64,000 bases of DNA, taken from contig CALBDW010000166.1 of NCBI GenBank assembly GCA_937927435.1, forward strand, positions 1 through 64,000, given 5' to 3'. The first letter of the stretch is position 1. Each line of letters begins with the position of its first letter. The position numbers were made by a program, and so were the translations under genes. This stretch comes from an uncultured Bdellovibrionales bacterium. Its GTDB lineage: Bacteria > Bdellovibrionota > Bdellovibrionia > Bdellovibrionales > JAMPXM01. Below, piece after piece: positions 52,565 through 60,609 of this stretch. The notes under the pieces were generated by a model that was not told the DNA's origin, did not search any database, and saw only the letters and a list, made by a program, of their open reading frames with translations.

Positions 52565-55279
52565 ATGAGCGGAGACAAGGAGATCTCCACCGAGCTTTCG
52601 GATCGCTATTCGGCGGCCGAAGTTGAGCAGCGAATTTACCGTTGGTGGGAAGAACGAGGTTATTTCCAAGCTGAAGACCGGTCGACGAAGCCACCCTTTT
52701 GCATCATCCTCCCGCCCCCGAACGTGACAGGCCAGTTGCACATGGGACACGCGCTCGATCACACCATCCAGGATGTGATCATCCGTTGGAAGCGCATGTC
52801 GGGATTCAATACCCTGTGGCTGCCGGGCACCGATCACGCCGGGATCGCGACTCAGTCGGTCGTCGAACGCGAGTTGCGGAAAGAAGGCAAAACCCGCCAT
52901 GATCTTGGCCGTGAAAAATTCGTCGAGCGCGTTTGGGAATGGAAACACCAATACGGTAACCGTATTTACGAACAAATGCGCCGCTTGGGCGACAGTTGCG
53001 ACTGGCGCCGTGCGGTTTTCACTCTCGACGAAGGCGTTTCCCGCGCCGTCCGCAAAGTTTTCGTCGAACTCTATAAGAAAGGTCTCATTTACAAAGGCTA
53101 CCGCCTTGTGAACTGGTCCGCTCCGCTCGAGACGGCGATTTCGGATCTGGAAGTCGAATACCGGGAAACGAAGAGTACGCTCTATTACATTGATTATCCG
53201 GTCGAGGGACCGAACGGCGAAGCGAGTGATCAGGTTCTGACGATCGCCACAACACGCCCCGAAACGATGCTGGGCGATACGGCCGTCGCGGTCCATCCCG
53301 AAGATGAGCGTTACAAAGATCTCATCGGCAAAAACGTGATTCTGCCTCTTGTCGGCCGCAAGATCCCGATTATCGCCGACTCGTACGTTGATAAGGAATT
53401 CGGGTCGGGCGTTGTGAAGATCACTCCGGCTCACGACTTCAACGACTACCAAATCGGCCAGCGGCATAAACTGCCGATGATCAACATTTTGAATAAGAAC
53501 GGCTCACTGAACGAAGAAGCCGGTCCTTATCAAGGCCTCAAAGTTCAGGATGCCCGCAAAAAAATCGTTGAAGATCTTAAGGCTGCGGGCCGACTGCAGA
53601 AAGAAGAGCCATACAAGAACTCGGTCGGCTACTGCTCGCGTTCCGGCGCGGTCGTCGAGCCGTTCCTTTCGGAGCAGTGGTTCGCGCGTATGCCGCGCTT
53701 GGCGGGGGCCGCCCGACAAGTCGTCGAAACCGGAACGATTCGCTTCGAACCGGAATCGTGGACGAAGACGTATCTGCACTGGATGAGTATCATCGAAGAC
53801 TGGTGCATCTCGCGCCAATTGTGGTGGGGCCACCGGATTCCGGCGTGGTACTGCGACGACTGTGGTCATATCACGGTCGCGGAAACGGACCCGACCGCTT
53901 GCGAAAAGTGCTCGAGCGCGAAGATCCGCCAGGACGAAGACGTTCTCGACACATGGTTTAGCTCGGCTCTTTGGCCGTTCAGCACGCTGGGTTGGCCCGA
54001 GCAGACGGAAGCTCTCAAGACGTTCTATCCCACGAACGTTTTGGTGACTGGATTCGATATCATCTTCTTCTGGGTCGCGCGCATGATCATGATGGGGCTT
54101 GAATTCGTGCGCGACGTGCCGTTCCGCAAGGTCTACATCCATGGCCTCATCCGCGACGCCGAAGGTAAGAAGATGTCGAAGTCGGTCGGAAACGCGCTCG
54201 ATCCGGTGGAGCTCATCGACGAGTACGGCGCCGACGCGCTCCGCTTCACCTTGATGGCGCAAATCGCGTCGGGACGTGATTTGAAGTTCTCCGAAGCGCG
54301 GCTTGAAGGCTACCGCAACTTTATGAACAAGATTTGGAATGCAACCCGCTTCTCGCTCGGCGCTTTGAAAGACTTCAAGGCTCCGGCTGAAGGGGTGAAT
54401 GCGCTTCCGAATAAGTCCGATCTGTCGATCGCTGACCAATGGATTGTTTACCAAACGGGCGAAACGATCCGTCTCGTGAACGAATACCTTGAGGAGGACC
54501 GCTTCTCGGATGCCGCGAATACCCTGTACCATTTTGTTTGGAACGAGTTCTGCGATTGGTACCTCGAGTTTGTGAAGCCGATCATTTACGGCCCCGAGAG
54601 CGCCGAGCGCACGGCGACTCAGTTGGTTCTCGCTCAAACCTTGAACCGAATCATGCGGCTTCTGCATCCGTTCACGCCGTTCATCACGGAAGAGATCTAT
54701 CAAAAGCTTCCGATCCGTGGCAGCGAAGCGCTTATCATCGATTCGTATCCGACCATTCACAACGATAAGGAATGGCTCTCGGTCGGATCGAAGGAAGCGG
54801 CCTTCGAAATGAATGTTGTGAAGGAAGTTATTGCCGCGATTCGCAACATCCGCGGTGAAAACCAAATCAAGCCGAATCAAGCGATTCCGGTGCGGCTCGC
54901 CCCGAGCGACGGACACGTGCAAAAGATCCTGGGTGAAAACAAAGCGCAGATCATGCGGATGGCGCGGCTTGATTCCTGCGACATCGGTGAGGCGGGTTCG
55001 CTCTCAAAATGCGCGGTGGCACCGGTCCGTTTCCCTGATGCGAGTGTCGATGTGATTGTTCCCTTAGAAGGGCTTGTCGATATCGACGCCGAAATCAAAC
55101 GGATTCAAAAGGCGTTAGAGAAAACGCAGAAGGATATCGGCGTGCTTTCGAAAAAACTCGAAAATGAGAATTTCGTGAAGAATGCGCCCGAAGAGATCGT
55201 CGCGGCCGACCGCGCTCTTCTCGAGTCGTTGCGAGCCCGTTATGAACGTTTGCAAGAATCGCTCGGGCGTCTGATGTAA
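52565..55279 (+). CDS. valS: valyl-tRNA synthetase
   Basis: A 904-residue class Ia aminoacyl-tRNA synthetase that charges tRNA-Val. The HIGH motif reads HMGH (59-62) within PPNVTGQLHMGHAL. The CP1 editing domain follows (TTRPETMLGDTAVAV). The KMSKS motif is at 536-540. The anticodon-binding domain and a C-terminal coiled coil (IDAEIKRIQKALEKTQKDIG) end the protein. Length is normal. AGGGAAAA lies ahead of the ATG. A terminator hairpin follows. Confidence 0.98.
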   Translation: MSGDKEISTELSDRYSAAEVEQRIYRWWEERGYFQAEDRSTKPPFCIILPPPNVTGQLHMGHALDHTIQDVIIRWKRMSGFNTLWLPGTDHAGIATQSVVERELRKEGKTRHDLGREKFVERVWEWKHQYGNRIYEQMRRLGDSCDWRRAVFTLDEGVSRAVRKVFVELYKKGLIYKGYRLVNWSAPLETAISDLEVEYRETKSTLYYIDYPVEGPNGEASDQVLTIATTRPETMLGDTAVAVHPEDERYKDLIGKNVILPLVGRKIPIIADSYVDKEFGSGVVKITPAHDFNDYQIGQRHKLPMINILNKNGSLNEEAGPYQGLKVQDARKKIVEDLKAAGRLQKEEPYKNSVGYCSRSGAVVEPFLSEQWFARMPRLAGAARQVVETGTIRFEPESWTKTYLHWMSIIEDWCISRQLWWGHRIPAWYCDDCGHITVAETDPTACEKCSSAKIRQDEDVLDTWFSSALWPFSTLGWPEQTEALKTFYPTNVLVTGFDIIFFWVARMIMMGLEFVRDVPFRKVYIHGLIRDAEGKKMSKSVGNALDPVELIDEYGADALRFTLMAQIASGRDLKFSEARLEGYRNFMNKIWNATRFSLGALKDFKAPAEGVNALPNKSDLSIADQWIVYQTGETIRLVNEYLEEDRFSDAANTLYHFVWNEFCDWYLEFVKPIIYGPESAERTATQLVLAQTLNRIMRLLHPFTPFITEEIYQKLPIRGSEALIIDSYPTIHNDKEWLSVGSKEAAFEMNVVKEVIAAIRNIRGENQIKPNQAIPVRLAPSDGHVQKILGENKAQIMRMARLDSCDIGEAGSLSKCAVAPVRFPDASVDVIVPLEGLVDIDAEIKRIQKALEKTQKDIGVLSKKLENENFVKNAPEEIVAADRALLESLRARYERLQESLGRLM

Positions 55280-55293
55280 GCTTCCGTAGCTTG

Positions 55294-55324
55294 AAGCCGT
55301 CCCGGATCTCGGGGCGGCTTTTTT
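55294..55324 (+). terminator. Rho-independent terminator after valS
   Basis: AAGCCGTCCCG (55294-55304) pairs with CGGGGCGGCTT (55310-55320) over 11 bp with one G-U pair and a five-base loop, followed by TTTTATTTAT. The convergent trmO gene ends at 55323 inside the T-rich tail. Confidence 0.88.
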
Positions 55325-56069
55325 ATTTATCCTTTTTCCGCCGGGATGCCAGAAAACGGTCTATGCTTTCCACGCGGATAACGTGCGCGACGTTGCCCTC
55401 CATTCGGTAGACCACGTTGTAATCGTCAAAAAAGAAGCCGTACACATCCGTATAAGGGTTGGGGCGTTCCACGGTTCCGCGATAAAACACCGGGCGCGGA
55501 TCCAACGTCAGAATTTCTTCGATCGCGGAACGCGCTTGCTCGAAGCGTTCGGGGAAGGCCGCCTTAAGGTCGGTAAGAGCGGCTTCAGCGAAATGGACTT
55601 CGAGGGTGCGTTCTGGGCGACTTCCTGTCCAGCCTGCGGTCGCGAGCGGAATAAGATCCGATGACGGCAAGTAGGGCTTGATGTCAAAAATCGGGGTCCC
55701 GTCGAGAAGATCAACGCCCGAGAGGTAAAGGACGCCGTCTTCAATCCGATCGAGTTTAACCGCGGAAAGACCGATCGGATTCGGGCGATGCGGACTCCGT
55801 GTCGCGAAAAGGCCTATGCTTTGGCCTTCAAGCCGGGGAGGATGAACTTTGGCGTTCACGCCCTTATTTGTGTTCTGGTGAAAAAGGAAGATCAGCCAGA
55901 TATGCGAGAATCCTTCCAGGCCTTCTAGCGCGGCATTGAGATTCAACTCGGGGCGCAGTCTTAGAATTCCCCACGACGACGGCACCAAAGAGGGCTGCCG
56001 TGGGGTGCCGAAACGCTCTTTAAAGCAGGTTTCGATATAGCCGATCGGTTCAAGCTGGAAGCCGGACAT
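55323..56069 (-). CDS. trmO: tRNA (N6-threonylcarbamoyladenosine37-N6) methyltransferase TrmO
   Basis: A 248-residue TsaA/TrmO-family enzyme that methylates t6A37 of threonine tRNA using S-adenosylmethionine. Conserved parts are GYIETCFKERFGTPRQ, LEGFSHIWLIFLFH, TRSPHRPNPIGLS and LDGTPIFDIKPYLP. The C-terminal part (about 150-245) matches the longer E. coli-like form. It is convergent with valS and shares its terminator. Confidence 0.95.
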   Translation of the reverse strand: MSGFQLEPIGYIETCFKERFGTPRQPSLVPSSWGILRLRPELNLNAALEGLEGFSHIWLIFLFHQNTNKGVNAKVHPPRLEGQSIGLFATRSPHRPNPIGLSAVKLDRIEDGVLYLSGVDLLDGTPIFDIKPYLPSSDLIPLATAGWTGSRPERTLEVHFAEAALTDLKAAFPERFEQARSAIEEILTLDPRPVFYRGTVERPNPYTDVYGFFFDDYNVVYRMEGNVAHVIRVESIDRFLASRRKKDK

Positions 56070-56197
56070 GGCGATTCTTTAAGCGAGAACTGGTTTGAAA
56101 GCAACCACGGGGCTGTCGAGACGAAAGTCCGTAATATTTGGAGACGCGGAAGATATTGCTTCATTTCCATACATGGGAAGCCGATCCTCTAATAGGT

Positions 56198-56620
56198 ATG
56201 AAAACTATCAGCCGGTACACACCTGTTCTGTTCGTGATCGGGGCGCTTCTTTGGGGCGTTCAAGGGGGGGCCGAGGTTTCGGGGCTCGATCATTTGGACC
56301 AGGTGGAAGTCACAAACTGCAAGTCGGACGGCGAGGAGAAGCCGCGTGAAACTCCGGTCGGTCCGATTTGCAGTTACACCCATCAGCTCTGTGATGTATC
56401 GGCCGCCGGGAAAACGATTTTTCAAGGTGTTTATATTGATGTCGACTGCGTTCCTTCGGACGCGAAGAAGTGCCCGGGCCTCGAGGAATGCGCCAAGAAG
56501 AAACTACCGCAAAAAGTCGCCGAATATGTGAGGACGTTGAACGACCCCAATAATGGCCCTGACCGCGCCGACGGTGCGGGGCTCGATATGGGTTCGAAGA
56601 GCTTCGGAGGTGGGCGATGA
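56198..56620 (+). CDS. orphan secreted Cys-containing protein
   Basis: A 140-residue predicted secreted protein. The signal peptide runs through TPVLFVIGALLWGVQGGAE. The mature part has eight or so cysteines in pairs (VTNCKSDG, GPICSYTHQLCDV, DCVPSDAKKCPGLEEC), which suggests disulfide bonding in the periplasm. The last residues are Gly-rich. An AGG site near the ATG at 56198 is weak. It shares ATGA with the following gene. No family is recognised. Confidence 0.65.
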   Translation: MKTISRYTPVLFVIGALLWGVQGGAEVSGLDHLDQVEVTNCKSDGEEKPRETPVGPICSYTHQLCDVSAAGKTIFQGVYIDVDCVPSDAKKCPGLEECAKKKLPQKVAEYVRTLNDPNNGPDRADGAGLDMGSKSFGGGR

Positions 56621-56898
56621 AGCGTTTCGCGTTGGCCTTTGCTTTTGCCTCTTGGTTGAGTTGTGCTTCGGCGGAAATGAGTGCGATCACCGTCAACGCG
56701 TCCATCGTTGATTTCGATGAGAGTTCCGTCACCCTGATCGTCGATAAAAAACGGATCACAGTTCCGCGCGAATTGTTGCGGAAACGCGAGCTGAAGAAAG
56801 GTAAAACGCTTCAAGTAACCTTCCGGGGTGAAGAGATCGCCTACCTGCTAGGTGTAAAGAGCCCGGATCGTCGCAGTCCGGCGTCGGCCGGTAAGTGA
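56617..56898 (+). CDS. orphan small secreted protein
   Basis: A 93-residue protein with a signal peptide ending near SCASAEM. The mature part is a short beta-rich domain (ASIVDFDESSVTLIVDKKRITVP, split here at position 30-50) followed by a basic tail. It is translationally coupled to the cysteine-rich secreted protein, so the two may work together. No family is recognised. Confidence 0.65.
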   Translation: MKRFALAFAFASWLSCASAEMSAITVNASIVDFDESSVTLIVDKKRITVPRELLRKRELKKGKTLQVTFRGEEIAYLLGVKSPDRRSPASAGK

Positions 56899-56912
56899 AA
56901 AGTCTTCTCAAT

Positions 56913-57155
56913 TCACGACTCGCGGTGTTCGGGATCCGTGCGGTGAGAGCGGACCTCGTAACCGTCCAAAATCGGACTTTCACATTCCGAGGGGCGGAAA
57001 ATTTCATTGGGCCCCGACGACCGGGCTTCCGTTTTCCGTTCCTCCTTTCGTTCGGGATTCGTGTCCTCGATGATTTTTTCGATCCGCGCGCTGCTCGGGC
57101 TGGCCTTGTGCTCCGAATTTTGCGCGTTCGCTTCCACGGTTCTTTCCTTCGACAT
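56913..57155 (-). CDS. small hydrophilic protein of unknown function
   Basis: An 80-residue, strongly hydrophilic protein (many Glu, Arg, Ser) without membrane segment. AGGGAGGG five bases before the ATG is among the best ribosome sites in the window and is the main reason to call it. It starts MSKERTVEANAQNSEHK. A plus-strand reading of the same region from 56895 lacks support. It is divergent from sodB. Confidence 0.5.
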   Translation of the reverse strand: MSKERTVEANAQNSEHKASPSSARIEKIIEDTNPERKEERKTEARSSGPNEIFRPSECESPILDGYEVRSHRTDPEHRES

Positions 57156-57188
57156 AGCGTCCCTCCCTGCGTTCTGAGAAAGATCATC

Positions 57189-57225
57189 TCACGTTCACGT
57201 GAATGAATCGTGTGCGAAACGTGAA
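57189..57225. repeat. tandem ACGTGAA half-sites with a perfect palindrome upstream of sodB
   Basis: TTCACGTGAA (57194-57203) is a perfect palindrome. A second ACGTGAA (57219-57225) lies exactly 22 bases after the first one (57197-57203), two helical turns. This lies in the 284-base divergent region between the small minus-strand gene and sodB, and could be an operator. Confidence 0.4.
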
Positions 57226-57361
57226 GAAATCTAGACATTCGCCCGCGTTCGAAAGCGTCGAAGCGGGGAAAGAAGCCGGGACGGTCCTCGGAGGTGAGGT
57301 GCTCGAAAGGAGTCGACTCATGGAGTTTAGGGCGACGTGGCATGGCCATTAAACGAGGAAT

Positions 57362-57410
57362 TTGACTGGCAAATTGGGGGTGTTAAGGTATGGTCTCTTG
57401 CATTCGCAAG
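57362..57410 (+). promoter_or_regulatory. possible sodB promoter and leader hairpin
   Basis: TTGACT (57362-57367) is followed after 16 bases by TAAGGT (57384-57389), a fair -35 with a poor -10. A CTTGC-ATTC-GCAAG hairpin (57397-57410) follows in the leader before the AGGAGG site of sodB. Evidence is modest. Confidence 0.35.
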
Positions 57411-57439
57411 CATCCCACGTTTGTCAGGAGGAGTAGATC

Positions 57440-58021
57440 ATGCCTTTTACACTGCCGGATCTTCCGTACCCGAAGAACGCCCTGGCTCCCCATATGTCTG
57501 AAGAGACATTGGAATATCACTACGGCAAACACCACAAAACTTATGTTGATAACCTGAATAAGCTGGTTCAAGGAACGGAATACGAGAACATGAGCCTTGA
57601 GGACATCATCATGAAGTCTTCGGGCGGTATCTTTAACAACGCGGCTCAAGTATGGAACCACACGTTCTTCTGGAACTGCCTCTCGCCCCAAGGCGGCGGC
57701 GAACCGTCGGGAGAACTCGCTGACGCGATTCGCAGGGACTTCGGCTCTTTTGAGAAGTTCAAAGAGCAATTCACCGATGCGAGCGTAAAGCACTTCGGTT
57801 CCGGCTGGGGCTGGCTGGTTAAAACGAAAGACGGAAAGCTTGCGGTTATGAGCACTGCGAACGCGCAAAACCCGATGACGGACGGCCACAAGCCGCTGCT
57901 CACCTGCGATGTTTGGGAACACGCTTACTACATCGACTATCGCAACCGTCGCGCGGATTTCGTTAACGCGTTCTGGAACCTCGTGAACTGGAAATTCGTA
58001 GAAAGCAATTTCGCGAAGTAA
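57440..58021 (+). CDS. sodB: iron-type superoxide dismutase
   Basis: A 193-residue superoxide dismutase that turns superoxide into oxygen and peroxide in the cytoplasm. Metal ligands are His27, His74, Asp157 and His161 (LTCDVWEHAYYIDYRN). The AAQVWNHTFFWNC segment with Gln70 marks the iron-type branch close to E. coli SodB. AGGAGG ahead of the ATG is strong. A hairpin terminator follows. Confidence 0.97.
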   Translation: MPFTLPDLPYPKNALAPHMSEETLEYHYGKHHKTYVDNLNKLVQGTEYENMSLEDIIMKSSGGIFNNAAQVWNHTFFWNCLSPQGGGEPSGELADAIRRDFGSFEKFKEQFTDASVKHFGSGWGWLVKTKDGKLAVMSTANAQNPMTDGHKPLLTCDVWEHAYYIDYRNRRADFVNAFWNLVNWKFVESNFAK

Positions 58022-58031
58022 TGTCCTAGGG

Positions 58032-58060
58032 GCCGTAGCGAAACGCTACGGCTCTTCTTT
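58032..58060 (+). terminator. Rho-independent terminator after sodB
   Basis: GCCGTAGCG (58032-58040) and CGCTACGGC (58044-58052) form a perfect 9-bp stem with an AAA loop, followed by the T-rich tail TCTTCTTTATTT. Confidence 0.88.
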
Positions 58061-58185
58061 ATTTCTGCCTTGATCCGGGCAGTTCAGCCACAGCTTCCGC
58101 TCCGAAAAGAAAGCGTCCTGATTTTTTCAAAAACGCTCTCCGCCAACGCGTGTAGACTTCCTTAGCGAGAACCAAGGCGGAATCC

Positions 58186-60606
58186 GTGTCGCAAATCACC
58201 CCGATTGCTTTAGGGAGAGGCCTGACTAGCCAAGAAGCTGAAAAGCGCCTGGAGCAATTCGGCGCCAATGAGATTACGCGCGAAGAGAGTCGGGCCGCTT
58301 GGCGTCTGGCGCTCGATCAATTCAAGAGTCCTCTGGTGCTCGTGCTGATCTTCGCTTGCGTTTTGTCCATTTTGCTTGGCGAACGGATCGACACGATCGC
58401 CATCGGCGCGATTCTCATTCTCAACGCCGCCATCGGTTTTTTCCAGGAATATCGGGCCGAGTCGGCGATCGCGGCTCTGCAGAAAATGACGTCACCGAGA
58501 GCGACGGTCGTCCGTGATGGCAGACAAACCGTCGTTCTGGCGCGTGAGGTGGTGCCTGGCGATGTTCTGCGTTTGGAAGCAGGCGACATCGTGGCCGCAG
58601 ATGCGGAGGTGCTGCAAGCGCATCGCTTTCAGGTCAATGAGGCGGTTTTAACCGGTGAAAGCCTGCCCGTACGAAAAATGCCCGCCTTAAAGGCGATCAG
58701 GCCGCCGGACATCAGTGCGCAGCGGGTTTTCATGGGAACAACGGTGATGACCGGTACGGCGCTTGCCCGGGTGATCGCGACCGGAATGAAGACCGAGTTC
58801 GGAAAAATCGCGCACATGATCTCCACGGCCCGTCGGGAGGCGACGCCGCTTCAGATTCAGCTCGCACATCTCGGTCGCTCGCTGCTGATCGTCTGCTTGC
58901 TCGTCGTCGCGCTCGTCGCAGCAATAGGATATCTGAGAGGCATCACGCTGTTTGAAATCTTGTTTTTCTCGGTCTCGCTTGCGGTGGCAGCGGTTCCGGA
59001 GGGACTGCCGGCGATCGTAACGGTGGCACTCGCTTTGGGCGTGCGGCGGCTCGCGATCCGGAATGCGCTGGTGCGCAAACTCCCCAGCGTGGAAACATTG
59101 GGAAGCGTTTCGGTGATCTGTACCGACAAGACCGGCACCCTCACGACCGGTCAGATGAGAGTGCGCGAGATCTGGGGCGATGATCACGTCGAGGTGCTGA
59201 AAGCGGCGGTTTCTTGCTGCGAAGCCGAGCTGGATGAAGACGGCGAGGGTGGAACAGGTGACCCAACGGAGGTCGCCATTCTGATCGCGGCTCGCGAACG
59301 GGGAATTCGCAAAGACGATATCGAAAGGGATAACCCGCGCACTCACGTCGAGCCCTTTGATTCCGACAGGAAGAGAATGTCGATCCAGCGGCAGGATGGA
59401 CGGACGTATCTCAAAGGGGCTATCGAGAGTCTTCTTCCTTTTTGCGATATTGCGGAAAACGAAAAGAACCTCGCAAGTCACGCAGCTCAGGAGATGTCGG
59501 CTTTAGGACTTCGCGTTCTCGCCGTGGGTGTGGGTCAGGATCGTGAAGAGAAAAACCTGAAACTTCTCGGTTTAATCGGCATTGCGGACCCGCCTCGGCC
59601 CGAAGCGGTCTCCGCCATCAAAGAAGCGCGTCGCGCTGGCATCGACGTTATCATGATCACCGGTGATCACCGTGAAACGGCGGCGGCGGTGGCGAAAGAA
59701 ATCGGCCTCGTTCGTGAGGGTGAGTCTCTTCCCTCAAAGGTCTACGCGCGGGCGACTCCGGAAGATAAGTTGAAGCTTGTTCGTCTTTTAAAGAATCAAG
59801 GCAAGATCGTTGCCATGACCGGCGATGGAGTGAACGACGCGCCGGCCTTAAGGGAAGCTCATATCGGAATTGCGATGGGGAGGACTGGAACGGAAGTCGC
59901 CCGGCAAACGGCCGAGTTGGTTTTGGCGGATGACAATTTTGCGACGATCGTCGCCGCCGTTCGCGAAGGGCGCGCGATTTTCCAGAATATCAGGAAAGCC
60001 GTACTTTATCTTCTCACGGGAAACGTCGCCGAGATCCTTCTTGTATTCGGTGCACTGGTGGCCGGACTGCCTCTTCCGCTCATGGCCGTTCATCTTCTTT
60101 GGATTAACTTGGTGACGGATTCGCTCCCGGCCTTAACGCTGATCGTGGATCCCATCTCGCCGGAAATTATGTGCCAACCGCCGCGCTCGCCGCGTGAAAG
60201 GATTATGGACCGGGCGCAGTGGAAGCAGGTCATGTGGGTCGCTCTTCTCGAATCCTCGATCGCGTTGGCGCTTTATATTTACTTTCTCAAAGAGAGCGAT
60301 CTCATGCATGCCCGAGGACTTGTCTTTACAACAGTCGTATTCAGTCAGATTTTCCGTTCTTTCGGCGCGCGTTCCGGCACGCTGGTGTTTTGGCAATTAG
60401 GAGCCTTCAGCAATCTTTGGCTTCTCGGAGTTGTCATCATTACCGGTTGCGTTCAATTGAGTCTTCATTACCTCCCCTTTATGCAAAAGATTTTTCAACT
60501 CGGGCCTTTTTCCCCGGGAGAACTGCTTGTCATCATTTCGGTTTCACTGATTCCGGTTACGGTCATCGAGGTTTTGAAGCTCGTCAGAAGTTTTTCGCGG
60601 GAGTGA
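58186..60606 (+). CDS. P-type cation ATPase, P2A (calcium-type)
   Basis: An 806-residue pump. Catalytic motifs are TGES, DKTGT with phospho-acceptor Asp314, and GDGVND. Site II calcium residues are conserved: Glu272 in PEGLP, Asn613/Glu616 (NVAE) and Asn641/Asp645 (NLVTD). There is no HMA domain. Export of calcium or manganese is the best guess. It starts with GTG, with AAGGCGGA four bases before. The antiporter gene follows after three bases, so they form an operon for cation balance. Confidence 0.93.
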   Translation: MSQITPIALGRGLTSQEAEKRLEQFGANEITREESRAAWRLALDQFKSPLVLVLIFACVLSILLGERIDTIAIGAILILNAAIGFFQEYRAESAIAALQKMTSPRATVVRDGRQTVVLAREVVPGDVLRLEAGDIVAADAEVLQAHRFQVNEAVLTGESLPVRKMPALKAIRPPDISAQRVFMGTTVMTGTALARVIATGMKTEFGKIAHMISTARREATPLQIQLAHLGRSLLIVCLLVVALVAAIGYLRGITLFEILFFSVSLAVAAVPEGLPAIVTVALALGVRRLAIRNALVRKLPSVETLGSVSVICTDKTGTLTTGQMRVREIWGDDHVEVLKAAVSCCEAELDEDGEGGTGDPTEVAILIAARERGIRKDDIERDNPRTHVEPFDSDRKRMSIQRQDGRTYLKGAIESLLPFCDIAENEKNLASHAAQEMSALGLRVLAVGVGQDREEKNLKLLGLIGIADPPRPEAVSAIKEARRAGIDVIMITGDHRETAAAVAKEIGLVREGESLPSKVYARATPEDKLKLVRLLKNQGKIVAMTGDGVNDAPALREAHIGIAMGRTGTEVARQTAELVLADDNFATIVAAVREGRAIFQNIRKAVLYLLTGNVAEILLVFGALVAGLPLPLMAVHLLWINLVTDSLPALTLIVDPISPEIMCQPPRSPRERIMDRAQWKQVMWVALLESSIALALYIYFLKESDLMHARGLVFTTVVFSQIFRSFGARSGTLVFWQLGAFSNLWLLGVVIITGCVQLSLHYLPFMQKIFQLGPFSPGELLVIISVSLIPVTVIEVLKLVRSFSRE

Positions 60607-60609
60607 CGG

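Noticed and set aside
53504..54922. Long minus-strand open frame inside valS
   Set aside because: It is an antisense shadow of a firmly identified gene, with Arg-rich sequence, no ribosome site and no domain.
56895..57206. Plus-strand GTG open frame after the orphan secreted pair
   Set aside because: No ribosome site beyond coupling, Arg/Phe-rich sequence, and it overlaps a minus-strand gene with a far better ribosome site.
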